Positions 1 through 11,741 of a stretch of DNA of 64,000 nucleotides are shown piece by piece; the stretch's first letter is position 1, and each line of letters opens with the position of its first letter. The stretch is from Typha latifolia (Eukaryota; Streptophyta; Magnoliopsida; Poales; Typhaceae). Location of the stretch: positions 16,751,188 through 16,815,187 of the forward strand of contig CM034101.1 in NCBI GenBank assembly GCA_019914945.1. The letters run 5' to 3'. Below the pieces are notes generated by a model. It did no database searches. It had not been told where the DNA came from and saw nothing but the letters and a program-made list of their open reading frames with translations. The translations under genes and the position numbers were made by a program.

Positions 1-110
1 CTTATATCATTTTATTTTACTTTATCTTACTACTTTTATTTAATACAATTATGTGCTGAAAGCTAGTCTGATTTACTCGTCTGAGGCTTTTTTTTTTTTT
101 TTTAAAACAG

Positions 111-3100
111 GAAGAGGAAATTCAGGAAAGAATCGAAGATGTGGGATTTGAAGCTGCATTGATCAAAGAGGAGCCTAAGGAACGATCTATTCTAATATGC
201 AGGTTACATGTAAAAGAAATGACCTGCACTTCTTGCACAAGTACTGTTAAGTCTGCTCTTAAAGCTGTTCCAGGCGTCCAGAAAGCTGTAGTAGCCTTGG
301 CAACTGAAGAAGCAGAAATTCTTTATGATCCTAAAATCATCACTGCCACCAGACTTGTCGAAGTAGTCGAAGAAACTGGTTTTGAAGCTATACTTATCAC
401 AACGGGAGAAGATAGGAACAGGATAGAGTTTAAAGTTGATGGTAGCTTAGATGATAAATCTATCATGATGATCAAAAGCTCTCTTGAAGCACTTCCAGGG
501 GTTGAGGGTACAAATATTGATCCTGTGCTTCGTAAAATCACTGTATCCTACAAGCCAGATCAAACAGGTCCTCGGAATTTTATTGATGTAATTGAATCGA
601 CGGGTTCCGAACATCTCAGGGCATCAATATATCCAGAAGCAGGAGGAAGGGAGCTTCACAGGCATAAGGAGATTAACCAGTATTTTCAGTCTTTTCTTTG
701 GAGCTTGGTTTTCACAATTCCGGTATTTTTAACTTCCATGGTCTTTATGTACATTCCTGGGATTCGAGATGGACTTGATAAGAAGGTAGTTAATATGTTG
801 AGTATTGGAGAGCTTCTGAGATGGATTTTATCCACTCCTGTCCAATTTATAGTTGGCCGTAGGTTTTATACCGGTGCATACAAAGCCTTGCGACATGGCT
901 CAGCTAATATGGATGTGTTGATTTCTCTCGGCACTAACACAGCCTATTTCTATTCTCTTCACTCCATTATCAGGGCAGCAACTTCGAAAGAATTTATGGG
1001 AACTGATTTTTTTGAGACTAGTTCGATGCTCATATCATTTATTCTTCTGGGTAAGTACCTTGAAATCTTAGCTAAAGGGAAAACCTCAGAGGCAATCGAG
1101 AAGCTTATGGACCTGGCACCTGAAACTGCTACGTTGTTAACATATGATAGTGAAGGCAAAGTGGTAAATGAAAGAGAAATAGACAGTCGACTGATTCAGA
1201 AGAACGATATCATTAAAATAATGCCTGGTGCGAAAGTTGCTTCAGATGGTTTCGTTACATGGGGTCAGAGCCATGTCAATGAAAGCATGATAACTGGAGA
1301 ATCACGGCTTGTTGCAAAGAGAAAAGGAGATACTGTTATCGGTGGAACAGTTAATGAAAATGGTGTGCTCTATGTGAGAGCCACACATGTTGGGTCAGAG
1401 AGTGCTCTATCACAGATTGTTCGTCTAGTTGAGTCAGCACAAATGGCAAAAGCTCCCGTTCAGAAGTTTGCCGATCGTATATCAAAGTTCTTTGTCCCTT
1501 TGGTAAGGATACATTTATTACATGCTTCCTTCCCTTTTTTTTTCTGCTTTATTTTTCGGCAAGTGTCAACATTATAAATCTTTTTATTTCAAAAACTGAA
1601 TGAATTACTGGGCCAAAAGGCCATTTAAGTCAGTTCCATTCTTTTTTCTGGCTACTGACTTATAATTACTCTACTGGAATGTTGACCTGATCTATTTTCA
1701 CAAACAATTGTAATGGCTCATGTATCTTGAAATCTAGGGAATCATCAAGGAGGCTCACATGTTCTGGGTGTCTCTCTGAAATGGACAAGTATCGAATCTA
1801 GATTTTAGTCACGTCATATGACATAATGATATTAAATATGTATACTGACTGGGACAAGAGGACGTGTTATTTCTAATAGGAAGTATGAGTAACTTGTTTA
1901 CGAATATTATACTGAATTAGTGATGTTTAACTGTGCAGGTCATCACTCTTGCAATTGCCACTTGGTTCTCATGGTTTTTAGCTGCGAAATTTAATGGTTA
2001 CCCAAAATCATGGATACCATCTTCCATGGATAGCTTTCAACTTGCTCTGCAATTCGGAATATCTGTTATGGTGATAGCTTGTCCATGTGCGCTTGGCTTA
2101 GCCACTCCAACTGCTGTCATGGTTGGCACTGGAGTTGGTGCTTCTCAAGGTGTACTCATTAAGGGTGGTCAAGCATTGGAGAATGCACACAAGGTCTCAT
2201 GAGAAACTCTTTCTGTGCTTATTTTTTGCTGAAGTGCTTACAACCCATGCTCATTCACATCAGCATCTTAAATGAGAACTATAAAATTTTGTTTTATAGC
2301 TAGCTAACTAATGCAACAAGGTAGCTGGCATATAATTATGCTTGAGTAAATGATTGGCGGGAGGCATCCAACTCTGCAACTCTTTATTTGATCACCTAGC
2401 AAACAATGAAGGATAAAATTTCAAAGCAACTCGCTGTTTTATCCTTGACACAGGGCTTTGTCGTTATAATAATTTATCAGTATCAGCCAAGAAATGCATT
2501 TTATGTTCCATTTAATCTTGTCTAAAATTCTAGATTACTTACAGATGCTGAATGTAAAACTTCTCAGGTGAACTGCATTGTGTTTGACAAGACAGGGACA
2601 CTTACCACTGGAAAGCCTGCTGTCGTCAGTACTAGGCTTCTAAAAAATATGGTATTGCAGGACTTCTACGAGTTTGTTGCAGCTGCTGAGGTATTTACTT
2701 TTTCCAAACTTCTTATATTCAGAGTATCCAGATCTTAATACATCTAGAAATGCTTTGTTCTGTCTACTTACACAAGAGCTTCGACTTCGACCCTGGTTTG
2801 TTTGCAATTGAGTGATAACTGGTGCTTCACTTAATCCTTAGTATCCAACTATCACGAGGAAAATTCACCAAAGACATTTTATCTTTTATGTAATCATTCT
2901 TTTGTTATGGATGGTAACTTATATTATTCTATCATTGACAGATGAATAGTGAACATCCTTTGGCGAAGGCCATTGTTCAATATGCTAAGAAGTTCAGAGA
3001 AGAAAAGCATGCATGGCCTGAAGTGCAAGACTTCGTGTCTGTTACGGGCCATGGCGTCAAAGCCACAGTTGGAAACAAAATTGTGATTGTAGGCAACAAG

Positions 3101-3981
3101 AGCTTGATGTTGGAATCAGGCATTGAAATAACTATTGAAGCCTCTGATATCCTCATGGAGACAGAAGAAATGGCACAAACAGGAATAATTGTATCAATGG
3201 ATCAAGAAGTTGTTGGGATAATAGCCATATCTGACCCACTAAAGCCTTGTGCTGAAGAAGTAATATCTCTTCTTAGGTCCATGAAGGTGAAGAGCATTAT
3301 GGTAACAGGGGATAACTGGGGCACTGCAAATGCAATTGCTAAAGAGGTTGGTATTGACAATGTAGTTGCCGAAGCAAAACCAGAACAGAAAGCAGAGAAA
3401 GTGAAGGAACTGCAGGTATCTAAGTATCCTGTACAGTTTTCCATTACAGTAGCATGTGCTCACATTACATGACTCTGTTAATTTAACCCTTCCTTCTGTC
3501 TACCTACTAGATTCCATACTTTTCCACATGTCCTACTATTACTAATATTCTTAATTTCTTGCAGATGTCTGGCTTGACAGTGGCAATGGTTGGTGATGGA
3601 ATCAACGACTCACCAGCACTAGTTTCTGCCGATGTCGGCATGGCAATAGGTGCCGGCACCGACATTGCTATTGAAGCAGCTGATATTGTTCTTATGCGGA
3701 GCAACTTAGAGGATGTAATTACTGCTATAGATCTCTCTAGGAAAACTTTCTCCCGGATCCGGATGAATTACTTATGGGCACTAGGTTACAACATTATCGG
3801 CATACCAATCGCTGCCGGAATTCTTTATCCGTCGGCCAGATTTCGTCTGCCGCCATGGCTTGCTGGTGCTGCAATGGCAGCCTCATCAGTCAGTGTTGTT
3901 TGCTGCTCTCTGTTGTTGAGGAACTACAGAAGGCCCAAGAAGCTGGACATGCTTCAGATAAAGGGAATCTTAGTTAGCTAA
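111..3981 (+). CDS. HMA5: HMA5-type copper-transporting P1B-ATPase, 5'-partial
   Basis: P1B-type ATPase that exports Cu(I) across membranes using ATP. Exons: 111-1502, 1939-2193, 2568-2690, 2942-3415 and 3565-3981, all in frame, giving 886 residues. The family is near 1,000, so about 100 N-terminal residues, including the first metal-binding domain, lie left of the window. The sequence shows a metal-binding domain with MTCTSC, then a degenerate third HMA-like module without a CxxC pair (usual in HMA5), TGES in the actuator, the CPC metal site ([12 protein letters not shown]), DKTGT with the phosphorylated Asp, SEHPLAKA in the nucleotide domain, VTGDN and [11 protein letters not shown]. The last two membrane helices carry YN and MxxSS metal ligands. 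Exon 5 starts exactly at [12 protein letters not shown]. No frame damage is seen. RAN1 (HMA7) is the close alternative; the third degenerate module favours HMA5. Confidence 0.93.
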
Positions 3982-4964
3982 TTGTTGTGAAATATGTGGT
4001 TCATATTAGTTGAACTGACTTGTATATGTATATATTAAATTTGCTGCAGTGTGTTGTTTATGAAGAATTGAAATATACATGAACATGTCAACATTTCCAT
4101 AATCGATCCATCTTGAATTATGGAGCGAACTCTTGGTGAAGAGAATTTATTCGATGATGAGGAGTCAAAGCTGGAGAGTGATTAAATTAAGTTAAACAGC
4201 TAATGTCACTATGTCAAGTTGTCATACATATCTGAGTAGTTTGAACGATTCATTTCAATTATAGAATCATCATGCATGACGATCATACAAGCCCGCAGCA
4301 GGTGGAAGTGAAAAATAAATAAATAAATAATAAAAAAGAAGGTATCAATCACTAACTTGATTCTAACTTTAAAAAAAATATTTAATATTTTAATAATTTG
4401 ACTCAATAACTTTATTTGATTTAAGTAATACAACGTTGTTTAGTTTAGAGTAGCCACTTGGTAATGCACATGACGTAATATATTAAGTAAAATTTAGTGA
4501 AAGCTAAGCAATTTTATATCTAGAAAAAGTTAACTCTTTGTTAATCTCTTAAATAATAAACAAAATAATTAGAATATTATAACCATCACTTCAACACAAC
4601 TTAGAAGCGTACTAATAGGACAAGAAGTCACAACTTCAAACACTTTTGGCTATGTATCTGTCCTATATAAGGATTAGCTCCTAACTCCAATCTAATATGT
4701 GATTAGACTACTAACTCTCTATCAATAATAAAAGAGTTAATAGTGCTTAACTCCATAAATTATCACTATTTTCACGAAGATATTATATTAATTTTTTATA
4801 TCCATATAAACCCTTTAATTCAAGGGTTTATCTGCTAAAAGTTTTTAGTTCAAAATCTATACGGTAAAAATAAAAATAAAAATAAAAATAAAAAATCAGT
4901 AGGTGTAAGCGGAAGCAGTGATAATTTAGGAGGCTGAGAGTAATTAACCCATAATAAGAACACG
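3982..4964. other. Intergenic: HMA5 3' end and upstream of GSTT copy 1
   Basis: AT-rich DNA with no credible coding potential. It holds the HMA5 3' UTR and the upstream region of the first GSTT gene. A short (AAAAAT)n run lies at 4865-4896. I see no transposon ends. Confidence 0.6.
4865..4896. repeat. (AAAAAT)n microsatellite
   Basis: About five tandem copies of a six-base A-rich unit, roughly 140 bp upstream of the GSTT copy 1 start codon. Confidence 0.9.
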
Positions 4965-4985
4965 GAAGATCGAAATTGGACGTTT

Positions 4986-4993
4986 TATTTATA
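4986..4993 (+). promoter_or_regulatory. Candidate TATA box of GSTT copy 1
   Basis: TATTTATA lies 44 bp upstream of the ATG at 5037. The aligned position in copy 2 lacks it: copy 2 runs from the same tggacgttt directly into cagccgg. The transcription start is not known, so this is a candidate only. Confidence 0.4.
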
Positions 4994-5036
4994 GCCAGTG
5001 TGCGTGGGAGTGAGAGGAGAGGGGAGAGATAGAGAG

Positions 5037-8000
5037 ATGGCATTGAAGGTGTACGTTGATCGGATGTCGCAGCCATCCCGTGCGATCCTAATCTTTTGCA
5101 AGTAAGTAACTCGAAACCATCTAAAATTTGCTCGTTTCTTTCTATCCGATTTCAACCCTCAGATTTTTAATTTTTTTTTACAATAGGAGTTTGTTTGCGG
5201 ATAATCTTAGCTTAGTCCAATTTGGTTGCGTCTCAGGGTAAACAACATAGATTTCGAGGAGGTGACGATTGTCCTCGCTAAGGGCCAGCATCGATCGCCA
5301 GAGTTTAAAGGTATTTCTTCTCGATTTCGTTCTTTTATGTCCATTTAGTTTCTGTCTTCCTTATGATTGGAAGTATATTTCCAGTTTCGTGTCTAAAACC
5401 TAATTACTTGTAGATCGTAATGAAACAGCGGATGCCTTTTTAAGATTAATAAAATGGGAAATATGTAATATAGATCTTCCAACAAATTTCATATTTGCTG
5501 AACTTATAGTGTCTAGGGTTCTTTCAAGTATTGGTGCAACTTATAATTGAGAGAAATTGTTATTTTTCTTGGTGTTCTTTTCTTTGTAGATTTTGTTAAC
5601 TAGGATTGCTTTTTTGCTCTCAGAAATAAATCCAATGGGTCAAGTTCCAGCAATTGCGCATGGAGGGAATAAATTGTTCGAGAGGTAACTGATAATTCTC
5701 ATCCCAGAAATTTTGCTTGGAGATTTGTTGGAATGCTTCCTCTGTTCAAACATTTAGTTTGAATGTTTATTCGCTTTATATCTTCAAATACTTGGGAATC
5801 ATGAGATGTTTTTTCTTGAATTGGTCATCAAGCATGAAGATTACACCAAAAGTAATCTTTTTGCTGCTCATGATTTGCTAAAAGCCCATTTGGATATCAT
5901 GGTTACCATCAGAAAAGTAATCTTCCTGACTACGGCTACCATCAGAAACAAAAAAGAAGGGAGGAGAAAATGGAATGGAGATAAAATGGTTATGCATAGA
6001 ATAGTGTGCCACTGTGGTAGTGTGGTGGTACTCTCTTCTCATCAACAGTTTTTCTCTTACAATTTTTCATTTAAAGCAGTAGAAATTGTAAGTTATCACT
6101 TGAATTTTATGTCTCATAATTTCTTTTACTTTTCTCAGTGTTTGTTGTTCAAATTGCAAAACTATTGAATTCTATCACAAATCCAAGTCTCTTATAAGTC
6201 TGCTTTGAACTTGAATTCCTCTCTTGGTTTTTGTATGGCTTGTACTTTACGAGGAGCATAGTTTCCAAATGATATTTTTTCTTTAATTTTAGAAACTAAT
6301 TTTCTTCTTTCTTTCCGGAGAAATAAAACCAAATTTATCTTTTTGTTAACTTGCCTGTACTGTATTTCTTCTGCTAACTTCATTCTGAAATTCTAATGGC
6401 TGTTGATTTTGTCTTGAACAGTCATTCCATCTTGAGGTACCTTGCTTGTGCATTCCCAGGAGTTCCAGACCACTGGTAATTCGCTATATGTCGTTGATTA
6501 CAAGATATTTTCGTTGTTGGTGCTCTCTCCATGTTATTTGAATTAGTGTTCGCATTTTCTCTTTTCCTTCATGAAGGTATCCAGCTGATCTGTTTAATAG
6601 GGCTGAAATTGACTCTATCTTGGATTGGCATCATTCCAACCTGCGTCGTGGTGCAGGTGAAAAAAAAAACTTTCCTTCCTCTTATGCAGTACAGTTTGGC
6701 ATCGTGCTTTTGTGATGGTTGGTTGAGTAGAGTCCCGTGCAACCATACACTTAATGGCTTCTCCTTTGCTATCCAAAGTGTAACAAGCATCAAGAGGTGA
6801 AGGCTAGTCCTTGAATGCAAAAAATATGGTAGAATTGGTCAGTTGGAATAGAAATTTTGTCAATTGATTGGACTTCTACAAGTAAATTGATTGCTAGCCT
6901 CTCTGCCTATATTCCACTCTGTTATGTCTTTCCAGTTAAACCTCTTCTGGCTTTCACAAACAAAATACATAAGATCTTTCTGTTGTAAATTTGAGTTTCT
7001 TGTTTTATTTTCTCATTTGCGTGGGTGCTAGTGGCACTTGGGGGTTATACATGGTTAGTGCCAACTGAATACCTGATGTTGGAAGACATGATTAAGTCAT
7101 CTTAATTTCAGGCATATCAGATAAACTAAGATAATTTCTGTTGGAAGTTCTCTAATGGTGCTCTATCTATAGCTTGATTGATTATGAGGTTTGCTGTTTG
7201 AATGCTCTCCTTCGCATGCTTTCCTTAAGCTCATTTATGCCATGTCTATCTGGCTTCTTGGAATATATTTTCTCTAGTTTAAATGGACATTTTATGAAGA
7301 ATCATTAATATGAGGTGGATTATACTGCTTGTTGTACCTTTACGATTGCCAGTTTGTTTTGTAAACATTCTCCATATTATTTCTGCTGGTATCAAAAACA
7401 TCAGGGAATTACATTCAAGGAAAAACAAAAATTGTGTATACATATTTAAGTTTTCCTGCAAGTGTGATTCTAAAACTTAGATAGTTATTTTTACGATCTT
7501 CTCATTTTCTATAGTTAGAACTTCTGCTAGACATGAATAGTAATTGAAATTCTATGGGGTGTTCTTACAATTTCAATATTATTAACTTTGCCATTTTTGT
7601 ATGACATGTGACAACATCCAATATCCCGCTTTTGCATATCAATGTTTCATATAAACATCTGCTAATTATTTTGCATGACCTGAGGCCTTTTCTCTTGGTA
7701 TCCAGCGCCCTTTGTTCTGAACACTGCACTAGCCCCTGCATTAGGTCTTCCTTTAAACCCACAAGCGGCAAAGGAAGCTGAGAAGTTGCTCGATTCATCT
7801 CTGTCAAGAATCGAGGATCTGTGGCTTAAAGGCAACGCAAAATTCTTACTAGGCAATTCTCAGCCATCTATCGCAGATCTCAGCCTTGTCTGCGAAATCA
7901 TGCAATTGGAGGTATATTATCCATAATTTGAAACAGTATGTTGCCAGTTAAAACTTTTCAGATCTAGATAATGCTTGATATAGCTTATCGTGAAGTAGAC

Positions 8001-8270
8001 ATCTTGCATAATGTATACCAAAAAACCATGCTTATCTTAGAAGGTAGGATCTAATTATGCTGTGACGGTGATTGTATTTGTCTTGCTCTTCAGGTGGTGG
8101 ATGAGATGGCTCATGCAAGAATTTTGCAGCCTCACCAGAAGATTCTGACTTGGATCAACAACGTCAAAAGTGCAACTGACCCTCATTTCGAGGAAATCCA
8201 TGGCATTGTTTATAAAGTCAAGGCACGGCTACGTGACAACCTGGCTGCAAACAAGGCTAATCAGGCATAA
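5037..8270 (+). CDS. GSTT: Theta-class glutathione S-transferase, copy 1 (no PTS1)
   Basis: Conjugates or reduces substrates, notably organic hydroperoxides, with glutathione. Exons: 5037-5101, 5237-5310, 5624-5684, 6422-6475, 6577-6656, 7706-7911 and 8094-8270, giving 238 residues. The start is the first ATG after a GA-rich leader and matches copy 2 and the family. The thioredoxin-fold N-terminal domain has DRMSQPSRA with the catalytic Ser of theta GSTs and KLFES at the glutathione site. The helical C-terminal domain has SILDWHHSNLRRGA and QPSIADLSLVCE. Two oddities: the conserved VDG before KLFES reads AHG, and the protein ends KANQA instead of a peroxisomal SKL-like tripeptide because about 55 nt present in copy 2 are missing. 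Cytosolic location is inferred from that loss. TAATAAAG near 8375 may be its polyadenylation signal. Confidence 0.93.
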
Positions 8271-9046
8271 CGAGATGCTGTTTACTTTAGTAAATTACCC
8301 AGGTCTTCTGTGACCAGAATCCATTGTGGTTAATTGTGTTAGTGATTTGCTTTCTGTGCAAAACAATATTTGAGTAATAAAGATGACATAGTATGGTCTC
8401 TGCTGAGTCTTGGGTAAAAAAATTAGAGTAATATATCCAGCTAGAGTACATACAAACACTTTTTTTTTTTCTCTTTTTCCCTCTAATCGTGGGTAAAAAT
8501 TAGAGTAGTATGTTGAACTAGACTCCAGTATTCTCAGGCTCAATCTCAAATAAGTGCCTTGCGCTGTAGTCCTGATTGAATTAATAGACTGAGGTTATGA
8601 ATTTGATTTCTTCTATAAAAAAAATTAGGATTATATTTAATAAATTTCCTACTAGAATGCTATGTACGCTTAATTTAAACTAATTAAAATATTGGCTTGA
8701 ATCTATATATCGAATAGTGCTATAGTCACTAACCCTTGGGATATAGGTTTGCCATTAAGATCCATTATATCATAAATTGCAATCTTAGGTTCAGACTCTC
8801 CATACGTAATTTTGTAGGAATTCGCTACAACCGGGCTTTCAACCTGTTGATTTCTTCTTTATATATAAAGATATGGCTGACATTCGTCTGCTGTAATTTA
8901 CTACGACCTAGCCTGCAAAGTATCTTGTCGGGGATCCTTCATTGTTCGCAGCTGGGTATAGGAGGACAAAAAATAATAGATCGCAACTGGACGTTTCAGC
9001 CGGTGCCTTTGAGAGAGTAAGAGAGGAGAGGAGAGAAGAGATTGAG
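8271..9046. other. Spacer between the two GSTT genes
   Basis: Holds the 3' UTR of copy 1, a relic of PPR coding sequence on the minus strand (8525-8566), unassigned AT-rich DNA, and the proximal promoter of copy 2 from about 8970, which resembles that of copy 1. Confidence 0.7.
8525..8566 (-). pseudogene. Relic of a duplicated PPR gene C-terminus
   Basis: On the minus strand this stretch reads ARHLFEIEPENTG, matching the E-motif region of the intact PPR gene at 11878-11919. A 25-base block is identical and the flanks diverge. Its place and orientation behind GSTT copy 1 mirror the intact PPR gene behind GSTT copy 2, so it is best explained as what remains of a PPR copy made by the same duplication. 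It is far too short to code for a functional protein. Confidence 0.8.
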
Positions 9047-11530
9047 ATGGCGTTGAAGGTGTACGTTGATCGGATGTCGCAGCCATCGCGTGCGATTATA
9101 ATCTTCTGCAAGTAAATACTTCGAATCCATCTAAAACTTTCTCTTGTTTCTTTCTTTTCGATTTCACCCTTCAAATTTATAGGAGTTTGACTTTGGATAA
9201 TTTTAGCTTTCCCCCTTTTGGTTGGGTTTCAGGGTAAACAGCATCGATTTCGAAGAGGTGAGGATTGAGATCGGTAAGGGTCAGCATCGATCGACGGAAT
9301 TTAAAGGTCTCGATTTGGTTCTCTTTTTGTTCATTTAGTTTTTATTTCTGCGTCTTCCTTTATTTGAAGAATAATAAGAGAGTTGATTACTATTCTGACG
9401 TAAAAACCCTAATTAGTTGTTGGTTCGTAATGAAAAAGTTGTTGGCTTTTTACATTTGTAAACAGGAAAAACATGTGACATGTATCTCATAGCAGATCAG
9501 TATGTTTGCAAAACTTATAGCTTAAAGTATGTCTACAGGTGCTGTAATTGAGAGAAATTGATAATGTTGTTAGCTATACGTTTTCTTTTTCCTTTCAGAA
9601 ATAAACCCAATGGGACAAGTTCCTGCAATTGTGGATGGAAGATATAAATTGTTTGAGAGGTAACTCATAATTGTCATACTACAGTTTGAATGAAAAGCTT
9701 TAAGTTTGAATGAAATATTATTCTCTTTATACGATAAATACTCAGGTACCATGAGATACCTTTTCTTGAATTGGTTGTGAAGATAACAAATAAGTAACCT
9801 TATTGCTGCTTAATTGGTTATCTAGGAGTTATTTTGACCTCTTTCCAACTAAGCTCACTTCAAAAGCAGAAAGGGGAAAAGAGAAAAGAGATATCATGGC
9901 TATGTATATAATAGGCTGCCACAGTGGTTGTCCTCTCTTGTCATCAACTGTTTCTGTTAGAATTTTTTCATTTAGGGTGGTAGAAATTGTTATTCTCATG
10001 CATTCGTTCCTTCTTGGAGAGTTTGTCATCATAAATTCAGGTCACATATTTGCCTATTTTGAACTTGAGCTCTTTCTCTTTATTTTTGATGACTTGATTT
10101 AAAATGATAGTTTATCTTTAAGTTTGAAAAGTGATTTTCCTTTATCCTGAAAAGATTCGTTGTTGACTTGTCTCTTCTACTGTATTTCTTCTGCTAACTT
10201 CATTCTGAAATTCTAACGGCTGTTGAATATGCCTTGAACAGTCACGCCATCTTGAGGTATCTTGCTTGTTCATTCCCAGGAGTTCCAGATCACTGGTAAT
10301 TCACTATATGACATTGACTCTCTCCATGTTAATTAAATTACTGCTCACAGTTTCTCTTTTTCTTCATGAAGGTATCCAGCTGATCTGTTTACCAGAGCTA
10401 AAATTGACTCTATCTTGGATTGGCATCATTCCAACCTGCGCCGTGGTGCAGGTGAGAAAAATCTTCCTTCTTCTTATGAAATACCTCTGTTTTGTAAACA
10501 TTACCCATATTGCTTTTTCGTGGTATAAAGAACATCAGAAGAATTGGATTCATGTAAAAACAAAAAATGGATATACCTTTTTAATTGATGTTGCAAATGT
10601 GATTCTTAATCTTAGATAGTTGTTTCTATGATCTTCTCATTTTCTCTTTTTGGAACTTCTGTTAGACATGAATGGCAAACTGAAATTCTAAATGCAAAAC
10701 AAAAGGTAAATATGAGGCTTTATTACAATTTCAATACTATTCATGTTGCATTTTTTCTTGGGACATGTAGTGATACTTGTTGCATATAGATCTTTTCTAC
10801 AAACATTCCTGATTGATTTGGCATGACCTGAGGCTGTATCTGACACTGTAACTCGGCATCCAGCTTCCTTTGTTCTGAACAGTGTGCTAGCCCCTGTATT
10901 AGGTCTTCCTTTAAATCCACAGGCAGCAAAGGAAGCTGAGAAGGTGCTCAATTTATCCTTGTTGAAAATTGAAAATATATGGCTTAAAGGGAATGCAAAG
11001 TTCTTACTCGGCAATTCTCAGCCATCTATTGCTGATCTCAGCCTTGTCTGCGAGATTATGCAATTAGAGGTATGTGATCCAAACGCTAAGTTGCCAATTA
11101 AACCTTCCAGATCTTGATATTGCTTGCCGCGGGTAATAAGACAATATAACTTCTCATCAAGTAGACATCTTGCATAATGTATACCAAGAAACATACTTAT
11201 CTTGGAAGATAGGATCTAATTATGCTAAGATACAAGTGATTTTTTTTAAAAAAAAATTAGAGAGAGAAAACAGTAATATTGAAGCTGTTACACTGATTTA
11301 TTCGTTTTGTTCTTCAGGTGGTGGATGAGAAAGATCGTGCAAGAATTTTGCTGCCTCACAAGAAGATAATGACTTGGATTGACAACGTCAAGAGAGCAAC
11401 CAGTCCTCAGTTTGAGGAAGTCCATGGTATTCTTTATAAAGCCAAGGCACGGCTACGTGGTACCCTGGCTTCAATTGCTAATAGTGACATTGACCTCAGC
11501 TTGAAAGCTAAGACACTATCAAAGCTATGA
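9047..11530 (+). CDS. GSTT: Theta-class glutathione S-transferase, copy 2 (PTS1 SKL)
   Basis: Exons: 9047-9111, 9233-9306, 9599-9659, 10242-10295, 10372-10451, 10864-11069 and 11318-11530, giving 250 residues. Exons 1 to 6 have exactly the same lengths and phases as in copy 1. It has the catalytic-Ser motif MSQPSRA, the normal VPAIVDG followed by KLFES, LDWHHSNLRRGA and QPSIADLSLVCE. The last three residues are SKL, a canonical PTS1 peroxisomal signal. Arabidopsis GSTT1-3 also end in SKL-like tripeptides, so peroxisomal location and a role in removing lipid hydroperoxides or other peroxisomal electrophiles are reasonable inferences. Its 3' end converges on the PPR gene, leaving about 210 bp between stop codons. 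Confidence 0.94.
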
Positions 11531-11741
11531 CAAGGTCAATCAGGCAGCAATGAGATGTAGAGGGGTAGACTCTTTACTTGCGTAAATTAGCCAGGTCTTC
11601 TATGGCCAGAAGCCATCATGGATGTGTTAATAATTTGCATTCGGTGTAAAACAATCTTTGAGTTATATGTTGACATGGTAGGGTAAATTAATACACAGTT
11701 GTAATCAAATTTCATTCTAATTTTCCAGCTTGTTCTCCATG

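Larger units (their letters stand above)
4965..11685. repeat. Tandem segmental duplication carrying two GSTT genes
   Basis: Unit 1 is roughly 4965-8400 plus a relic near 8525; unit 2 is roughly 8970-11685. Similarity covers the proximal promoter, all seven exons, large parts of the introns and the 3' UTR, so this is a DNA-level duplication, not a retrocopy. The main length difference is in intron 5: 1,049 bp in unit 1 (6657-7705) and 412 bp in unit 2 (10452-10863). Confidence 0.9.

Noticed and set aside
5806..6168. 120-codon frame inside GSTT copy 1
   Set aside because: Lies wholly in intron 3 and copy 2 does not keep the frame.
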